Shown piece by piece: positions 27,911 to 36,355 of a DNA stretch of 64,000 bases. Origin of the DNA: Sphingomonas aliaeris (lineage in GTDB: Bacteria > Pseudomonadota > Alphaproteobacteria > Sphingomonadales > Sphingomonadaceae); contig NZ_CP061035.1 in NCBI RefSeq assembly GCF_016743815.1, forward strand, positions 2,420,501 through 2,484,500. Direction: 5' to 3'. The notes beneath the pieces were generated by a model. The model saw nothing but the letters and a program-made list of their open reading frames with translations. It did no database searches and had not been told where the DNA came from. The stretch's first letter is position 1. Each line of letters begins with the position of its first letter. A program made the translations under genes and the position numbers.

Positions 27911-28049
27911 GCGGGCCAGTACATTCGGCCCGCGTCGCTGCCAATTCCGCCATACTATAGTATAGGGATCAGTAACTTGCCGGTTCGGCCTTGTATTGTT
28001 GGAAAATTCCCGCGAGCAAGACCCGACTGAACTCGGGGGAGGCAAGTCT

Positions 28050-28799
28050 ATGAGCGTCATCGTAATCGATCCGGGGCACGGCGGCACGAAGTCCATTTCG
28101 AACGACAGTAGCTGGAACAATGCGACATCGATCAGCGGCGTGCGGGAAAAGGACCTGACGCTTGATCTGGCGAGACGAATACGGTGGTCGTTGCAGGCGG
28201 GTAGCGGCAAGCAGCGAGCAACGGCCTTGGGCAAGAAGGTGACCGTGGTGCTGACGCGCGAGAGCGACGTCAATCTGAGTTTCAAGGCACGCGGTGGCTT
28301 CGTCGTCCAGCACCGCGCCGCCATCTTCCTAAGCCTGCATTTCAACGCATCGAACACCCACACCGCGCGCGGGACGGAGGCGTGGATCGACCGGAAATAT
28401 GTCCGGCCGGGCGTGGGTAGCGAGGGGCCGGGCGTGCCGTTGTCGGGCTTGCGAAACGTCAACGTCGCAGCTGATGCCGCGCTGGCAGGTGCGGTCGCGC
28501 AAGCGACCTATATGGCGCTGAAGGATATGGACCCGAAGGCCGCCTTGCGATCCGACTCTTACGCTGAAGAAACGAATGGCGAGGCCTATGCGCCGCCAGC
28601 CGGGGTAAAGATGAAGGGGCTTGGTGTCCTTCGCGATGCGACGTTGGGAACGGCTGCAAACCGGTGCCGGGCGGCACTGCTCGAAGTGGATTTCATCGAC
28701 ACGAAGGCTGTCGATACGCTTTTGTGCGGCGCGAATTCGGAGGCCAATCGCAACGCACTGGCGAGCGCGATCGCGATTGCTTTGGTGGAGGCGGCTTAA
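28050..28799 (+). CDS. N-acetylmuramoyl-L-alanine amidase (Amidase_3)
   Basis: 249 aa from the ATG at 28050, with GGGGGAGG just upstream; an in-frame start at 27996 would add 18 residues. The zinc ligands and catalytic Glu of Amidase_3 are in place: DPGHGG (residues 7-12), GVRE, SLHFNAS and LLEVDFI. It should cleave the amide bond between MurNAc and the stem peptide. Unusually, the protein starts immediately with the catalytic domain and no signal peptide is seen with either start, so export would need another route or cell lysis. Confidence 0.88.
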   Translation: MSVIVIDPGHGGTKSISNDSSWNNATSISGVREKDLTLDLARRIRWSLQAGSGKQRATALGKKVTVVLTRESDVNLSFKARGGFVVQHRAAIFLSLHFNASNTHTARGTEAWIDRKYVRPGVGSEGPGVPLSGLRNVNVAADAALAGAVAQATYMALKDMDPKAALRSDSYAEETNGEAYAPPAGVKMKGLGVLRDATLGTAANRCRAALLEVDFIDTKAVDTLLCGANSEANRNALASAIAIALVEAA

Positions 28800-28902
28800 C
28801 TCCTCTCCCGTCTCGGTCGAGAAGCTGCCGATTGCAGGATGATCGGCATGTTTCTCGACTATGCCGGAAACGGACCGAAGGAGCGGTCAGGCACCGGGGC
28901 GA

Positions 28903-29913
28903 TCAATCCCCGGTGACGCGCACCGGCCCGAGGTCGCCCATGCCGACCGTTCCGCTCGCCATCGCCAGCATCGCATCCAGGCTCTTCTTGGCTTGCAGGC
29001 GAAGGCCTTCCTCGATCTCGATCCGCGGCTCCAGATCGCGCAACGCGATGTACAGCTTTTCCATCGTGTTGAGCGCCATGTACGGGCAGATGTTGCAGTT
29101 GCAGTTTCCGTCCGCGCCCGGCGCACCGATGAAGTTCTTGAGCGGCGCGGCCTTTTCCATCTGATGGATGATGTGCGGTTCGGTGGCGACGATCAGCGTG
29201 TCGCCCGCCATCTGGTCGGCATATGCGAGAATACCGCTGGTCGATCCGACATAATCCGCATGATCGAGGATGTAGGGCGGGCATTCGGGGTGCGCCGCGA
29301 CCGGCGCGCCAGGGTGCTTGAGCTGCAGCTTAAGCAATTCCGTCTCGCTGAACGCCTCGTGCACGATGCACACGCCGGGCCACAGCAGCATGTCGCGCCC
29401 CGTCTTCCGCGCGAGATAGCCGCCGAGGTTCTTGTCCGGTCCGAAGATGATCTTCTGGTCGAGCGGAATCTGGCTGAGGATCTTTTCGGCGGAGGAGGAC
29501 GTGACGATCACGTCGCTCAGCGCCTTCACCTCGGTCGAGCAGTTGATGTACGTCAGCGCGATGTGATCCGGGTGTTGCGCACGGAATTCGGCGAACTGGT
29601 CCGGCGGGCAGCTATCCTCCAGCGAACAGCCGGCATTGAGATCGGGAAGCACGACGATCTTGTCCGGCGACAGGATCTTTGCCGTTTCCGCCATAAACTT
29701 CACGCCGCAGAACGCGATCACGTCGGCATCGGTCGCCGCCGCCTTTTTCGAAAGGTCGAGGCTGTCGCCGACGAAATCGGCAATGTCCTGAATTTCCGGC
29801 TTCTGGTAATAATGCGCGAGGATGACGGCGTTGCGATCCTTGCGCAGCCGATCAATCTCGGCCCTCAGGTCCAGCCCGGTGAGTGTTCCGCCGATGCCTT
29901 GTCTCGCGTCCAT
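28903..29913 (-). CDS. nadA: Quinolinate synthase
   Basis: 336 aa. NadA features are the AHYYQKPEIQDIADFVGDS motif, the GVKFMAETAKILSP segment, and three Cys ligands of the 4Fe-4S cluster: one in NAGCSLEDSCP, one near WPGVC and one in NCNICPYM. It condenses iminoaspartate with dihydroxyacetone phosphate to quinolinate. No L-aspartate oxidase (nadB) is in this window. Confidence 0.96.
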   Translation of the reverse strand: MDARQGIGGTLTGLDLRAEIDRLRKDRNAVILAHYYQKPEIQDIADFVGDSLDLSKKAAATDADVIAFCGVKFMAETAKILSPDKIVVLPDLNAGCSLEDSCPPDQFAEFRAQHPDHIALTYINCSTEVKALSDVIVTSSSAEKILSQIPLDQKIIFGPDKNLGGYLARKTGRDMLLWPGVCIVHEAFSETELLKLQLKHPGAPVAAHPECPPYILDHADYVGSTSGILAYADQMAGDTLIVATEPHIIHQMEKAAPLKNFIGAPGADGNCNCNICPYMALNTMEKLYIALRDLEPRIEIEEGLRLQAKKSLDAMLAMASGTVGMGDLGPVRVTGD

Positions 29914-29964
29914 TCGTCAAACCCTTGCAGTGCGGGTCGTAGATGGACGGCGGCGCGCGAAGGA

Positions 29965-30752
29965 TCAAGGGCGGACGGCGGGCGGCGGCCCCGGGAACGG
30001 TGGATAGGCGAGCGGATCGACCGATGCCCCGGGGGATCCCGCGACCACGCCGCGGTACAGCGCCGGGCCGGCGGGACTGTAAGTCACTACCTCGACCAGT
30101 ACGGTCGATCCGACGATCACGCCGATGCCCCAGAGCCATGCCGGATGCACCTTGCGGCGGCGGCGCAGGTCGGCCGCGACGCCGATCGCCGGGAAGATCA
30201 GCACCGCGGCGAACGTCGCTTCATAGGCATAGGGGATGAAGAGCGGCAGCGGCATCAGCCGGCCGAATGCAGGGCCGAGCAACAATGCCATTCCGCAATA
30301 ATGCAGCCGCGCATGCCACGCCGTCTGCTTGCGATAGACGATCGCCGCCGCGGTTAGCCCGGCAAACGCCAGGATCGATACCGGGTTGAGTAGCAGGAAC
30401 TTCACGGCTGAAAGAAGAACGGCGCGTGCCCCGCGCGGACCAGCCGCACCGTGACGAGCGTGCCCAGCACGACCATCGCGATCATCCATCCCGCACCGAT
30501 CCAGCCCAGCCAGCGGTGCAGCGTCCGCGCTCGCCGTGCCACGAGGACGTTCTGCGCAAGATACAAAGCGGTCCAGCCCATGAAGACGATCGCATGTGCA
30601 TGGACGATGGCGGGCGAGGCGAAGCTGGACCGCCCCATGCCAAGTTGCAGGCCGAACCCGGCGACGATAGTCAGCGCCATCGCGATCGAAGTGTAGAGAA
30701 AGAACCGCTCGCCGCGCGGAGCGATCTCGATAGATTCGGTCACCGTAGCCAT
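29965..30752 (-). pseudogene. Polytopic membrane protein, single-base frameshift as read
   Basis: The ATG at 30752 (alternative 30785) opens MATVTESIEIAPRGERFF followed by three membrane segments up to GHAPFFFQP and then a stop. The next reading frame continues VKFLLLNPVSILAFAGLTAAAI with three or four more segments and ends at 29965. Adding one base near 30405 (CAGCCGTG) joins them as FFFQPVKFLLLNPVS, and the whole matches a family of roughly 260-aa integral membrane proteins common in sphingomonads. Function unknown. Probably a sequence error, although real disruption cannot be excluded for a non-essential gene. Confidence 0.65.
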
Positions 30753-30805
30753 CGTCGCCCCCGACAATAGAAGTCGGGCGTTCATACCCGATTCTATCGA
30801 GTCAC

Positions 30806-31507
30806 TCAACGCTGGTTGGCGAGGACTTCCTCCGGGGTGCGGGATCGATCCATCTGCTCGCCGGGACCGCGTGCGTCGAACGGAAAGCGGACGACGACGC
30901 GAATGTCCTGTTCGCCCGTCGCCGCGATCGGCGCGCTGGCGAGATCGGCGAGCACCCGGCGCGCATTCTCCCGCGCAGCCGCCATGTGTTCGGGCCTGAT
31001 CCCTTCCGCGACGGCGGCACGCCGGGCGTTGACGCTGGTCTGGCGGTTGAGTTGATCGGCGGCGTCGCGCGTCACGACGAGTCCCCGCGTGCGATTGGCG
31101 GTCTGCGCCGCCCAATCGATATTTGGCGCGGCCGGTACGATATCGGGCGCCTCGATCGTCAGGACGCGGCGTTCCGCGTCCCAGACATAGGCGTCGGCCG
31201 GAAGCTTCGACATATCGACGAAATAGTCGATCGAGAACGGCGCCTTCACCACCTTGTCGGAAGTAAACATGCCGAAACCCCGCGTGTCGGTCGCGCTGGC
31301 CTGGACGGTCCCGGTCAGCGCGCCGACCTTGATCGCGCTCGCGCCCGCAAACTTCGCGCTGACGATACGGGTGATCGCGCGACCATCCGCTTCCGTGGTG
31401 ATCGCATAGCTTTCGTTATATTTGTCCCACGCGATCCTGCCCGCGACCATTGCCGCGATGATGACAATGATCGCGACGACGATCCTTGCGATGCCCTTAT
31501 TGCCCAT
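30806..31507 (-). CDS. DUF4230 domain protein
   Basis: 233 aa with an N-terminal transmembrane anchor (GIARIVVAIIVIIAAMVAG). The body matches DUF4230: a conserved VKAPFSIDYFVDMSKL strand, the LTIEAPDI strand and a C-terminal helix-rich part, ending FPFDARGPGEQMDRSRTP. Function unknown; presumably a periplasm-facing bitopic protein. The start overlaps the stop of the MBL-fold gene as TGATG. Confidence 0.82.
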   Translation of the reverse strand: MGNKGIARIVVAIIVIIAAMVAGRIAWDKYNESYAITTEADGRAITRIVSAKFAGASAIKVGALTGTVQASATDTRGFGMFTSDKVVKAPFSIDYFVDMSKLPADAYVWDAERRVLTIEAPDIVPAAPNIDWAAQTANRTRGLVVTRDAADQLNRQTSVNARRAAVAEGIRPEHMAAARENARRVLADLASAPIAATGEQDIRVVVRFPFDARGPGEQMDRSRTPEEVLANQR

Positions 31508-32391
31508 CAGGCCGCGTCCACGACATGCCAGGTCTCACCGCGTTCGATTGCCAGACCGCGCGACCGCAGATCGATCAGATGCGCGAGCACGGAACGTTCG
31601 GCGGCGGGAAACAGGCGGGGATCGATACCGACATACATGCGCCCGACCATATCGGGGATCGTGCGAGGCTCATCGCGCAGGAGCCGCAGGATCTGCCCCT
31701 CGCGTTGCTTGCGATGGCCGATCATGCCGCGCAACAGCCGCTTGGGATTGTCGACCGGGTCGCCGTGGCCCGGATAATAGACGCGGTCGTCGCGCGCCTG
31801 AAGTTTTTCCAGGCTGCGCATGTAATCACCCATGTCGCCGTCGGGCGGGGAGACGATGCTGGTCGACCAGCCCATGACATGGTCGCCGCTAAACAGCGCG
31901 CCGTCCTCTTCCGACGTTCCGCCGGACAGTGCGAAACACAAATGATTCGAGGTGTGGCCCGGCGTGGCGATCGCGGTCAGCGCCCATCCTTCCCCGCCGA
32001 CCGAATCGCCGTCCGCCAATATGGTGTCGGGCGCATAGTCCCGATCGAATGCCGCATCGGACCGTAGCCCCGCATCGTCCAGCGCAAGCGGTGCGCAACC
32101 GACGATCAGGGCGCCGGTCGCCCGTTTCAGCGGGCGTGCGCCGGGGCTGTGATCACGGTGCGTGTGCGTGATGACGATCGCGCGAAGCGGGCGGGCGCCC
32201 AGTGCATCCAGTATTGCCTGGATATGCACGGCATCGTCCGGTCCGGGATCGATAACGGCGAGATCCGCCGTTCCGACGATATAAGTCTGCGTGCCGGTAT
32301 AGGTATAAGGCGAGGCGTTGGGCGCGAGAAGCCGAACGACACGGGGTTCAAGCGTCTGCGGGACGCCGGGTTGCTGGTCGCTCATGGCCAC
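31507..32391 (-). CDS. MBL-fold metallo-hydrolase
   Basis: 294 aa. The metallo-beta-lactamase fold is clear: ITHTHRDHSPG supplies the HxHxDH metal motif, followed by TPGHTSN, FSGDHVMG and YPGHGDPV. The C-terminal winged-helix-like end (IPDMVGRMYVGIDPRLFPAAERSVLAHLIDL) resembles LACTB2-type hydrolases, which act on RNA or thioesters. The substrate is not predictable. It is cotranscribed with the DUF4230 gene. Confidence 0.88.
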   Translation of the reverse strand: MAMSDQQPGVPQTLEPRVVRLLAPNASPYTYTGTQTYIVGTADLAVIDPGPDDAVHIQAILDALGARPLRAIVITHTHRDHSPGARPLKRATGALIVGCAPLALDDAGLRSDAAFDRDYAPDTILADGDSVGGEGWALTAIATPGHTSNHLCFALSGGTSEEDGALFSGDHVMGWSTSIVSPPDGDMGDYMRSLEKLQARDDRVYYPGHGDPVDNPKRLLRGMIGHRKQREGQILRLLRDEPRTIPDMVGRMYVGIDPRLFPAAERSVLAHLIDLRSRGLAIERGETWHVVDAA

Positions 32392-32436
32392 GAGATGGAG
32401 TTTTCGGGTGTCCGGCGCAAGTCCGGCGGTTCGCCG

Positions 32437-32730
32437 TTACAGCCGCTCCACCGCGCGCTTGATCCTGCGGAGAACCTCCTGATCGCAGGCGGGCGCGTCC
32501 GATGCCTCGATCGCCAGCGCCATCAGCCGGACCGCACCGAAACTGGCCGCCAACCCCTTCAGGCGAAAGGCGGCGGCCTGCCAGCCATCATGGTCCTGCG
32601 CGGCCTCCAGACCCTCTACACCGCGCTGCACGCTTTCTATAAACGCGCCACGTAGTTCCGCGATCAGCGCGGGTTCGTCGCCCACCGCCGCCGCAAGGGC
32701 CGCATCGATTGCACCGGGATCATATGCCAT
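32437..32730 (-). CDS. Hpt-like domain protein lacking the phospho-acceptor His
   Basis: 97 aa, predicted as a four-helix bundle. The Hpt signature normally reads A-H-x-L-K-G; here residues 54-59 are AFRLKG, so Phe55 replaces the phosphorylated His while LKGLAASFGA is otherwise well kept. It may be a binding-only Hpt that docks a receiver or kinase domain. No other two-component genes are nearby. It is divergent from the large coiled-coil gene at 32806. Confidence 0.75.
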   Translation of the reverse strand: MAYDPGAIDAALAAAVGDEPALIAELRGAFIESVQRGVEGLEAAQDHDGWQAAAFRLKGLAASFGAVRLMALAIEASDAPACDQEVLRRIKRAVERL

Positions 32731-32805
32731 GCCCCTTTCTAAAGCCGAATTGCTTAACGCAACGTTTCGCTATTCGCTTCCCCGGCGCGCGTTTCGTGGT
32801 ACACG

Positions 32806-35127
32806 ATGCGGATGAACGGGGGTTCTCGCATCGTCGATTTCAAATCGGATCGCTCGGACGGTGTGCCGGAGGATGAACTGCTGCCAGACCCTATCGGCGA
32901 ACGGGCCGGCCACGATATTGCCCGCCCTTCCCAATTCGATACCGACATGATCGATTATGAAGAATCGTCCGGCACGCTGGGCAAGGTGCTGGCGGCGCTG
33001 GGCGTCGTCGTGTCGCTCGCATGGGTCGGCGGGGCGCTGTTCCTGGCCTGGCCGACGTTAGGGAATGTCAGCCCCGTGACGCTGGCGGGGTTCATCGCAG
33101 CCTTGTGCGTTCCGCCCGCGCTGATCGGTATCCTGCTGCTGCTTGGCCTGCGCAACAGCACGGCGGAGGCGCGGCGTTTCGGTCGCACCGCGCAGGCGAT
33201 GCGCGATGAGGCGGCAAGCCTTGAGCGCACCGTGGCCCTGCTGTCCGATTCGATCGAGGCAAACCGCACGCGGCTCGCCGAACAAGTCACGACGCTCATC
33301 GCATTGGGCGACGGCGCGGCCGTGAAGCTCGGCACGATCGGCGCCGGCCTGGCGGACCAGGTCGTCCAAACCGAGGCGCATGCCCGGACGCTCGCGGAAG
33401 CCGCGACGGCCGCGCATGTTAAGCTGGACGTGCTGACGACGATGTTGCCGCGCGCGCATCAGGAAACGGACGATCTCGCGCAGTCGCTGGAACGCACTGG
33501 GCTGACCGCAGCGTCGCATGCCGCGGCACTGGACGCGCAATTGACCGCCCTCGCGGACCGCGGGCGCGAGGCGGATGCACTGGCCAGCGGTGCCGCACAA
33601 CGGCTCGCCGCGCACATCACGCGGATGGAAGCGACCGGCGAGACCGCAGGCGCCCGGCTCGAACAGGTTACCGGCAAGATGTCCGAAGCGGTCGACGGAC
33701 TGCTCGGCCGCACCGCCGATGCCGTCGATGAGGCACGCAAGGGCATTGCCGCACAGGGCGATGCGATGCTGGCGATGCTCGGCACGAACCAGGCCGCGCT
33801 CGACCGCGCCGGACACGACAGCGCCGAGGCGTTGTCCGCACGCATCACGACGATCGAAACGCTGATCGACCGCATCGCCGACAGGCTGAGCGACCAGCGG
33901 ACGGCGAGCGATGCGATCATCCACGAACTGGACACGGGCATCTCGCACGTCTCGGGCCGGCTCGACACGATGCACAGCAATGGCATCGAACGGACGCAGA
34001 CGCTCGCTGCCTCGATCAGTGCGCTCGGCGGATCGGCCGACGCGATGACGGAAGCGTTGAAGACGGGCGAGGAAATGGCGCGCGCGACCATCTCCACGAC
34101 CGAACACCTGCTGCTCGCGCTGGACGCTGCGGCGCGCGAGATCGACGAGACGCTGCCGGATGCGCTCGCCCGACTGGACGACCGTATCGCGGGGAGCCGC
34201 CGCGTCGTGACGGAAGCCAAGCCGGAGCTGCTCGCCTTGGTGACTGCGGCCGAGAGCACGCACGATGCGATCGAGGCAATCGCTCAGGTCATTTCCGGAC
34301 AACGCGATCTGGTCGACAAATTGTCCGGCACGATGATCGCGACGCTGAATAACGGGCGTATCAAGGCGGACGAAATCGGCCAGATGGTCGACGACACGAT
34401 CGACCGGACCAACTTGTTCGCCGAAGAGGCAGCGCCCCGGCTGGTCGAGGCGCTGCTGCGCGTCCGCGATACCGCCAGCGCCGCCGCCGACCGGGCGCGC
34501 GAGACGCTGGCGAGCGTCATCCCCGAAGCTGCCGAAGCATTGGAAGCCGCCAGTGGAGAGGCGATGCGCCGCGCAACGGACGCCGCGCTGGAGCAGCAGA
34601 TCGCCGCGATCGGTCGGGCCGCCGACGATGCCGCGAACGCCGCGCAACGCGCTTCCGAACGCCTGACGCACCAGATGCTCAACATCGCCGATTCGACCGC
34701 CGTGGTGGAAAGTCGGATCGAGGAAGCTCGCGTCGAACGCGAGGCCGCGGATAAGGACAGCATCGCCAAGCGGGTTTCGCTGCTGATCGAGGCGCTGAAT
34801 TCGGCATCGATCGATATTACCAAGACCTTCTCGACCGAAGTGACCGACAGCGCCTGGGCCGCGTACCTGAAGGGCGACCGGGGCGTCTTCACACGCCGCG
34901 CCGTCCGTCTGGTCGACGCCAGCGACGCCCGCGACATCCTGCGCCTGTATGACGAGGACATGGCGTTCCGCGAACAGGTCAATCGCTACATCCACGACTT
35001 CGAGGCGATGCTCCGCGCGATCCTGTCGCAGCGCGATGGCTCGCCGCTTGGGGTGACGTTGCTGTCGTCCGACATGGGTAAGCTGTACGTCGCCTTGGCT
35101 CAGGCGATCGAGCGGTTGCGGACCTGA
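32806..35127 (+). CDS. Large membrane-anchored coiled-coil protein, TipN-like
   Basis: 773 aa. An acidic cytoplasmic N-terminus (about 1-58) precedes two transmembrane segments (about 60-82 and 91-115). A very long Ala/Glu/Arg-rich helical region then runs to about residue 640, and a conserved globular end contains WAAYLKGDRGVFTRRAVRL and VTLLSSDMGKLYVALAQAI. This plan (two N-terminal membrane segments plus a long coiled coil) is that of the Caulobacter polarity factor TipN. I infer a polar scaffold or cell-cycle landmark by architecture, not by demonstrated homology. Start codons at 32806 and 32812 are equally plausible. Confidence 0.7.
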   Translation: MRMNGGSRIVDFKSDRSDGVPEDELLPDPIGERAGHDIARPSQFDTDMIDYEESSGTLGKVLAALGVVVSLAWVGGALFLAWPTLGNVSPVTLAGFIAALCVPPALIGILLLLGLRNSTAEARRFGRTAQAMRDEAASLERTVALLSDSIEANRTRLAEQVTTLIALGDGAAVKLGTIGAGLADQVVQTEAHARTLAEAATAAHVKLDVLTTMLPRAHQETDDLAQSLERTGLTAASHAAALDAQLTALADRGREADALASGAAQRLAAHITRMEATGETAGARLEQVTGKMSEAVDGLLGRTADAVDEARKGIAAQGDAMLAMLGTNQAALDRAGHDSAEALSARITTIETLIDRIADRLSDQRTASDAIIHELDTGISHVSGRLDTMHSNGIERTQTLAASISALGGSADAMTEALKTGEEMARATISTTEHLLLALDAAAREIDETLPDALARLDDRIAGSRRVVTEAKPELLALVTAAESTHDAIEAIAQVISGQRDLVDKLSGTMIATLNNGRIKADEIGQMVDDTIDRTNLFAEEAAPRLVEALLRVRDTASAAADRARETLASVIPEAAEALEAASGEAMRRATDAALEQQIAAIGRAADDAANAAQRASERLTHQMLNIADSTAVVESRIEEARVEREAADKDSIAKRVSLLIEALNSASIDITKTFSTEVTDSAWAAYLKGDRGVFTRRAVRLVDASDARDILRLYDEDMAFREQVNRYIHDFEAMLRAILSQRDGSPLGVTLLSSDMGKLYVALAQAIERLRT

Positions 35128-35426
35128 GGCGGTTTCGGCTGGGTTGGGCCGCGGATCGCGTGCTTAGGTCGGAAGGGTAAGGCGTTTTGGGCCCGGGTTG
35201 CGGGAGGCGATTCCGAGCCGGCGCTTTTTTCCTGTCATTTGCAGTTGCGTCCCAAGCCAAGCCGGGCAGAGATACGACCGTGAAAACGGGGCGCGGCAGT
35301 TGCCTCACTTGACGTCGTATCGAGCGTGCATCCAGTCCGACGGGAAAGCGTCGCCTGTCGCGGTTCTGGGTCGAAGCCCGATATCTTCTCGCTGCCGAAC
35401 GAACGCCTTCCCGCAAAGCACTTCCG

Positions 35427-35510
35427 CCCCCGTTCGTTTCGAGCGAAGTTGAGAAACCTTAGCGATGGTCCGCTAACGTCGTTTCTCGACTTCGCTCCAA
35501 ACGAATGGGG
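35427..35510. repeat. Palindromic repeat (TTTCGAGCGAAGT type), copy 1
   Basis: Left arm CCCGTTCGTTTCGAGCGAAG at about 35429-35448 continues TTGAGAAAC. The right arm GTTTCTCGACTTCGCTCCAA continues ACGAATGGGG. The arms are near-perfect inverted copies and the element recurs at 61717-61800. Confidence 0.8.
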
Positions 35511-35696
35511 GAACGCGTGGGGATACGAGCGCCCCTCGGGTGCAAACGTCTGGCGGCGGTTCGGACGTCAGTCGTATCGAGGATCGTATCAGCGGGATAT
35601 CCCGCCGCAGATGCGTTGCGAGCAGGCTTTAAAAGCTGAGTAACCTGCTGGAATATTTCAAGAGCAGCCTGGGACAGGTGACTCAACGCGACAGAC

Positions 35697-35775
35697 TTCC
35701 GTTCGCCCTGAGCTTGTTGCCGGGCGTGTCCGTGTCCGCTGTGAAGGTGCTTCGACAGGCTCAGCACGAACGGGT
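35697..35775. repeat. Palindromic repeat (GTGCTGAGC type)
   Basis: A degenerate left arm CCGTTCGCCCTGAGCTTGTT and a well-preserved right arm GGTGCTTCGACAGGCTCAGC followed by ACGAACGGG. The right arm is the reverse complement of 8246-8277. Confidence 0.7.
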
Positions 35776-35883
35776 CGGGGGTAGCTGCCACGTCTTATGC
35801 CCGGAAGCGTAAGGATATCCCGCCGCCGCATCCCCTCGAAGCATCACCATGCCGGTCCTGGGCGTATCGACATTCACCCCTGC

Positions 35884-35985
35884 CGCTCCGGCGAAGACCG
35901 GAGCTCAGTCGCGGGGAAGGTCCGTAACGAGCTACAGCCCCTTGATACCGCAGCTTTCCCAACCGGACCCCGGCCTCGGCCGGGG
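35884..35985. repeat. Palindromic repeat (CCGGCGAAGRCCGG type)
   Basis: Left arm GCTCCGGCGAAGACCGGAGC followed by TCAGTCGCGGGGAA. The right arm, read in reverse complement, is CCCCGGCCGAGGCCGGGGTC followed by CGGTTGGGAAA. Each arm is itself a small hairpin. Confidence 0.65.
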
Positions 35986-36078
35986 CGGTGTGGAAGCGCA
36001 CACGCCTTTAGCAGCTGAATGTCGATCGGGCCTAAAGCAAATTAACCCGACCCACGCGGACGCCGGGCCCCTGCCCGA

Positions 36079-36351
36079 TCACTCGGCCGGGATAAGCCGA
36101 TCGATGATCTGCGGCGTGATCCAGCCGTAGATATAATTCAGCTGGAACAGCAGGAACAACACGGTCGCCACGACCGTCACGCGCAGCGCGATGCGTCCGG
36201 GGCGGAATTCGTGCGGTGCGCTCTCGGCCTGGCCGGGGACGCGGGCCGCCCCGGCCTCGTCCGTCGTTCGGACACCGAACGGCAGGACGAGGAACACGGA
36301 CAGCGACCAGAACAGGAAGTAGATCGCCAGCGCGGAGGTCCACTTCATCAT
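36079..36351 (-). CDS. DUF1467 family small membrane protein
   Basis: 90 aa (or 89 from the next ATG) with two transmembrane segments: ALAIYFLFWSLSVFLVLPFG, and a second around VVATVLFLLFQLNYIYGW. The F-G-V-R-T linker and overall size match DUF1467, a small family found in alphaproteobacteria downstream of rnj. Function unknown. It follows rnj by 4 bases and closes the nuo-birA-coaX-rnj gene block. Confidence 0.85.
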   Translation of the reverse strand: MMKWTSALAIYFLFWSLSVFLVLPFGVRTTDEAGAARVPGQAESAPHEFRPGRIALRVTVVATVLFLLFQLNYIYGWITPQIIDRLIPAE

Positions 36352-36355
36352 GGCG

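Larger units (their letters stand above)
35128..36078. other. 951-bp repeat-rich intergenic region
   Basis: No convincing gene is present; the open frames here lack family features and normal codon bias. The region is a graveyard of short sphingomonad palindromes, three of which are listed separately, between the plus-strand coiled-coil gene and the convergent DUF1467 gene. Confidence 0.6.

Noticed and set aside
27953..27962. TACTATAGTA palindrome before the amidase gene
   Set aside because: A ten-base AT-rich palindrome may simply be part of a promoter, and there is no second element to support a specific operator.
35326..35643. Roughly 105-codon open frame in the repeat-rich intergenic region
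   Set aside because: It runs through palindromic repeat arms, has no homologous features and no upstream ribosome-binding site.
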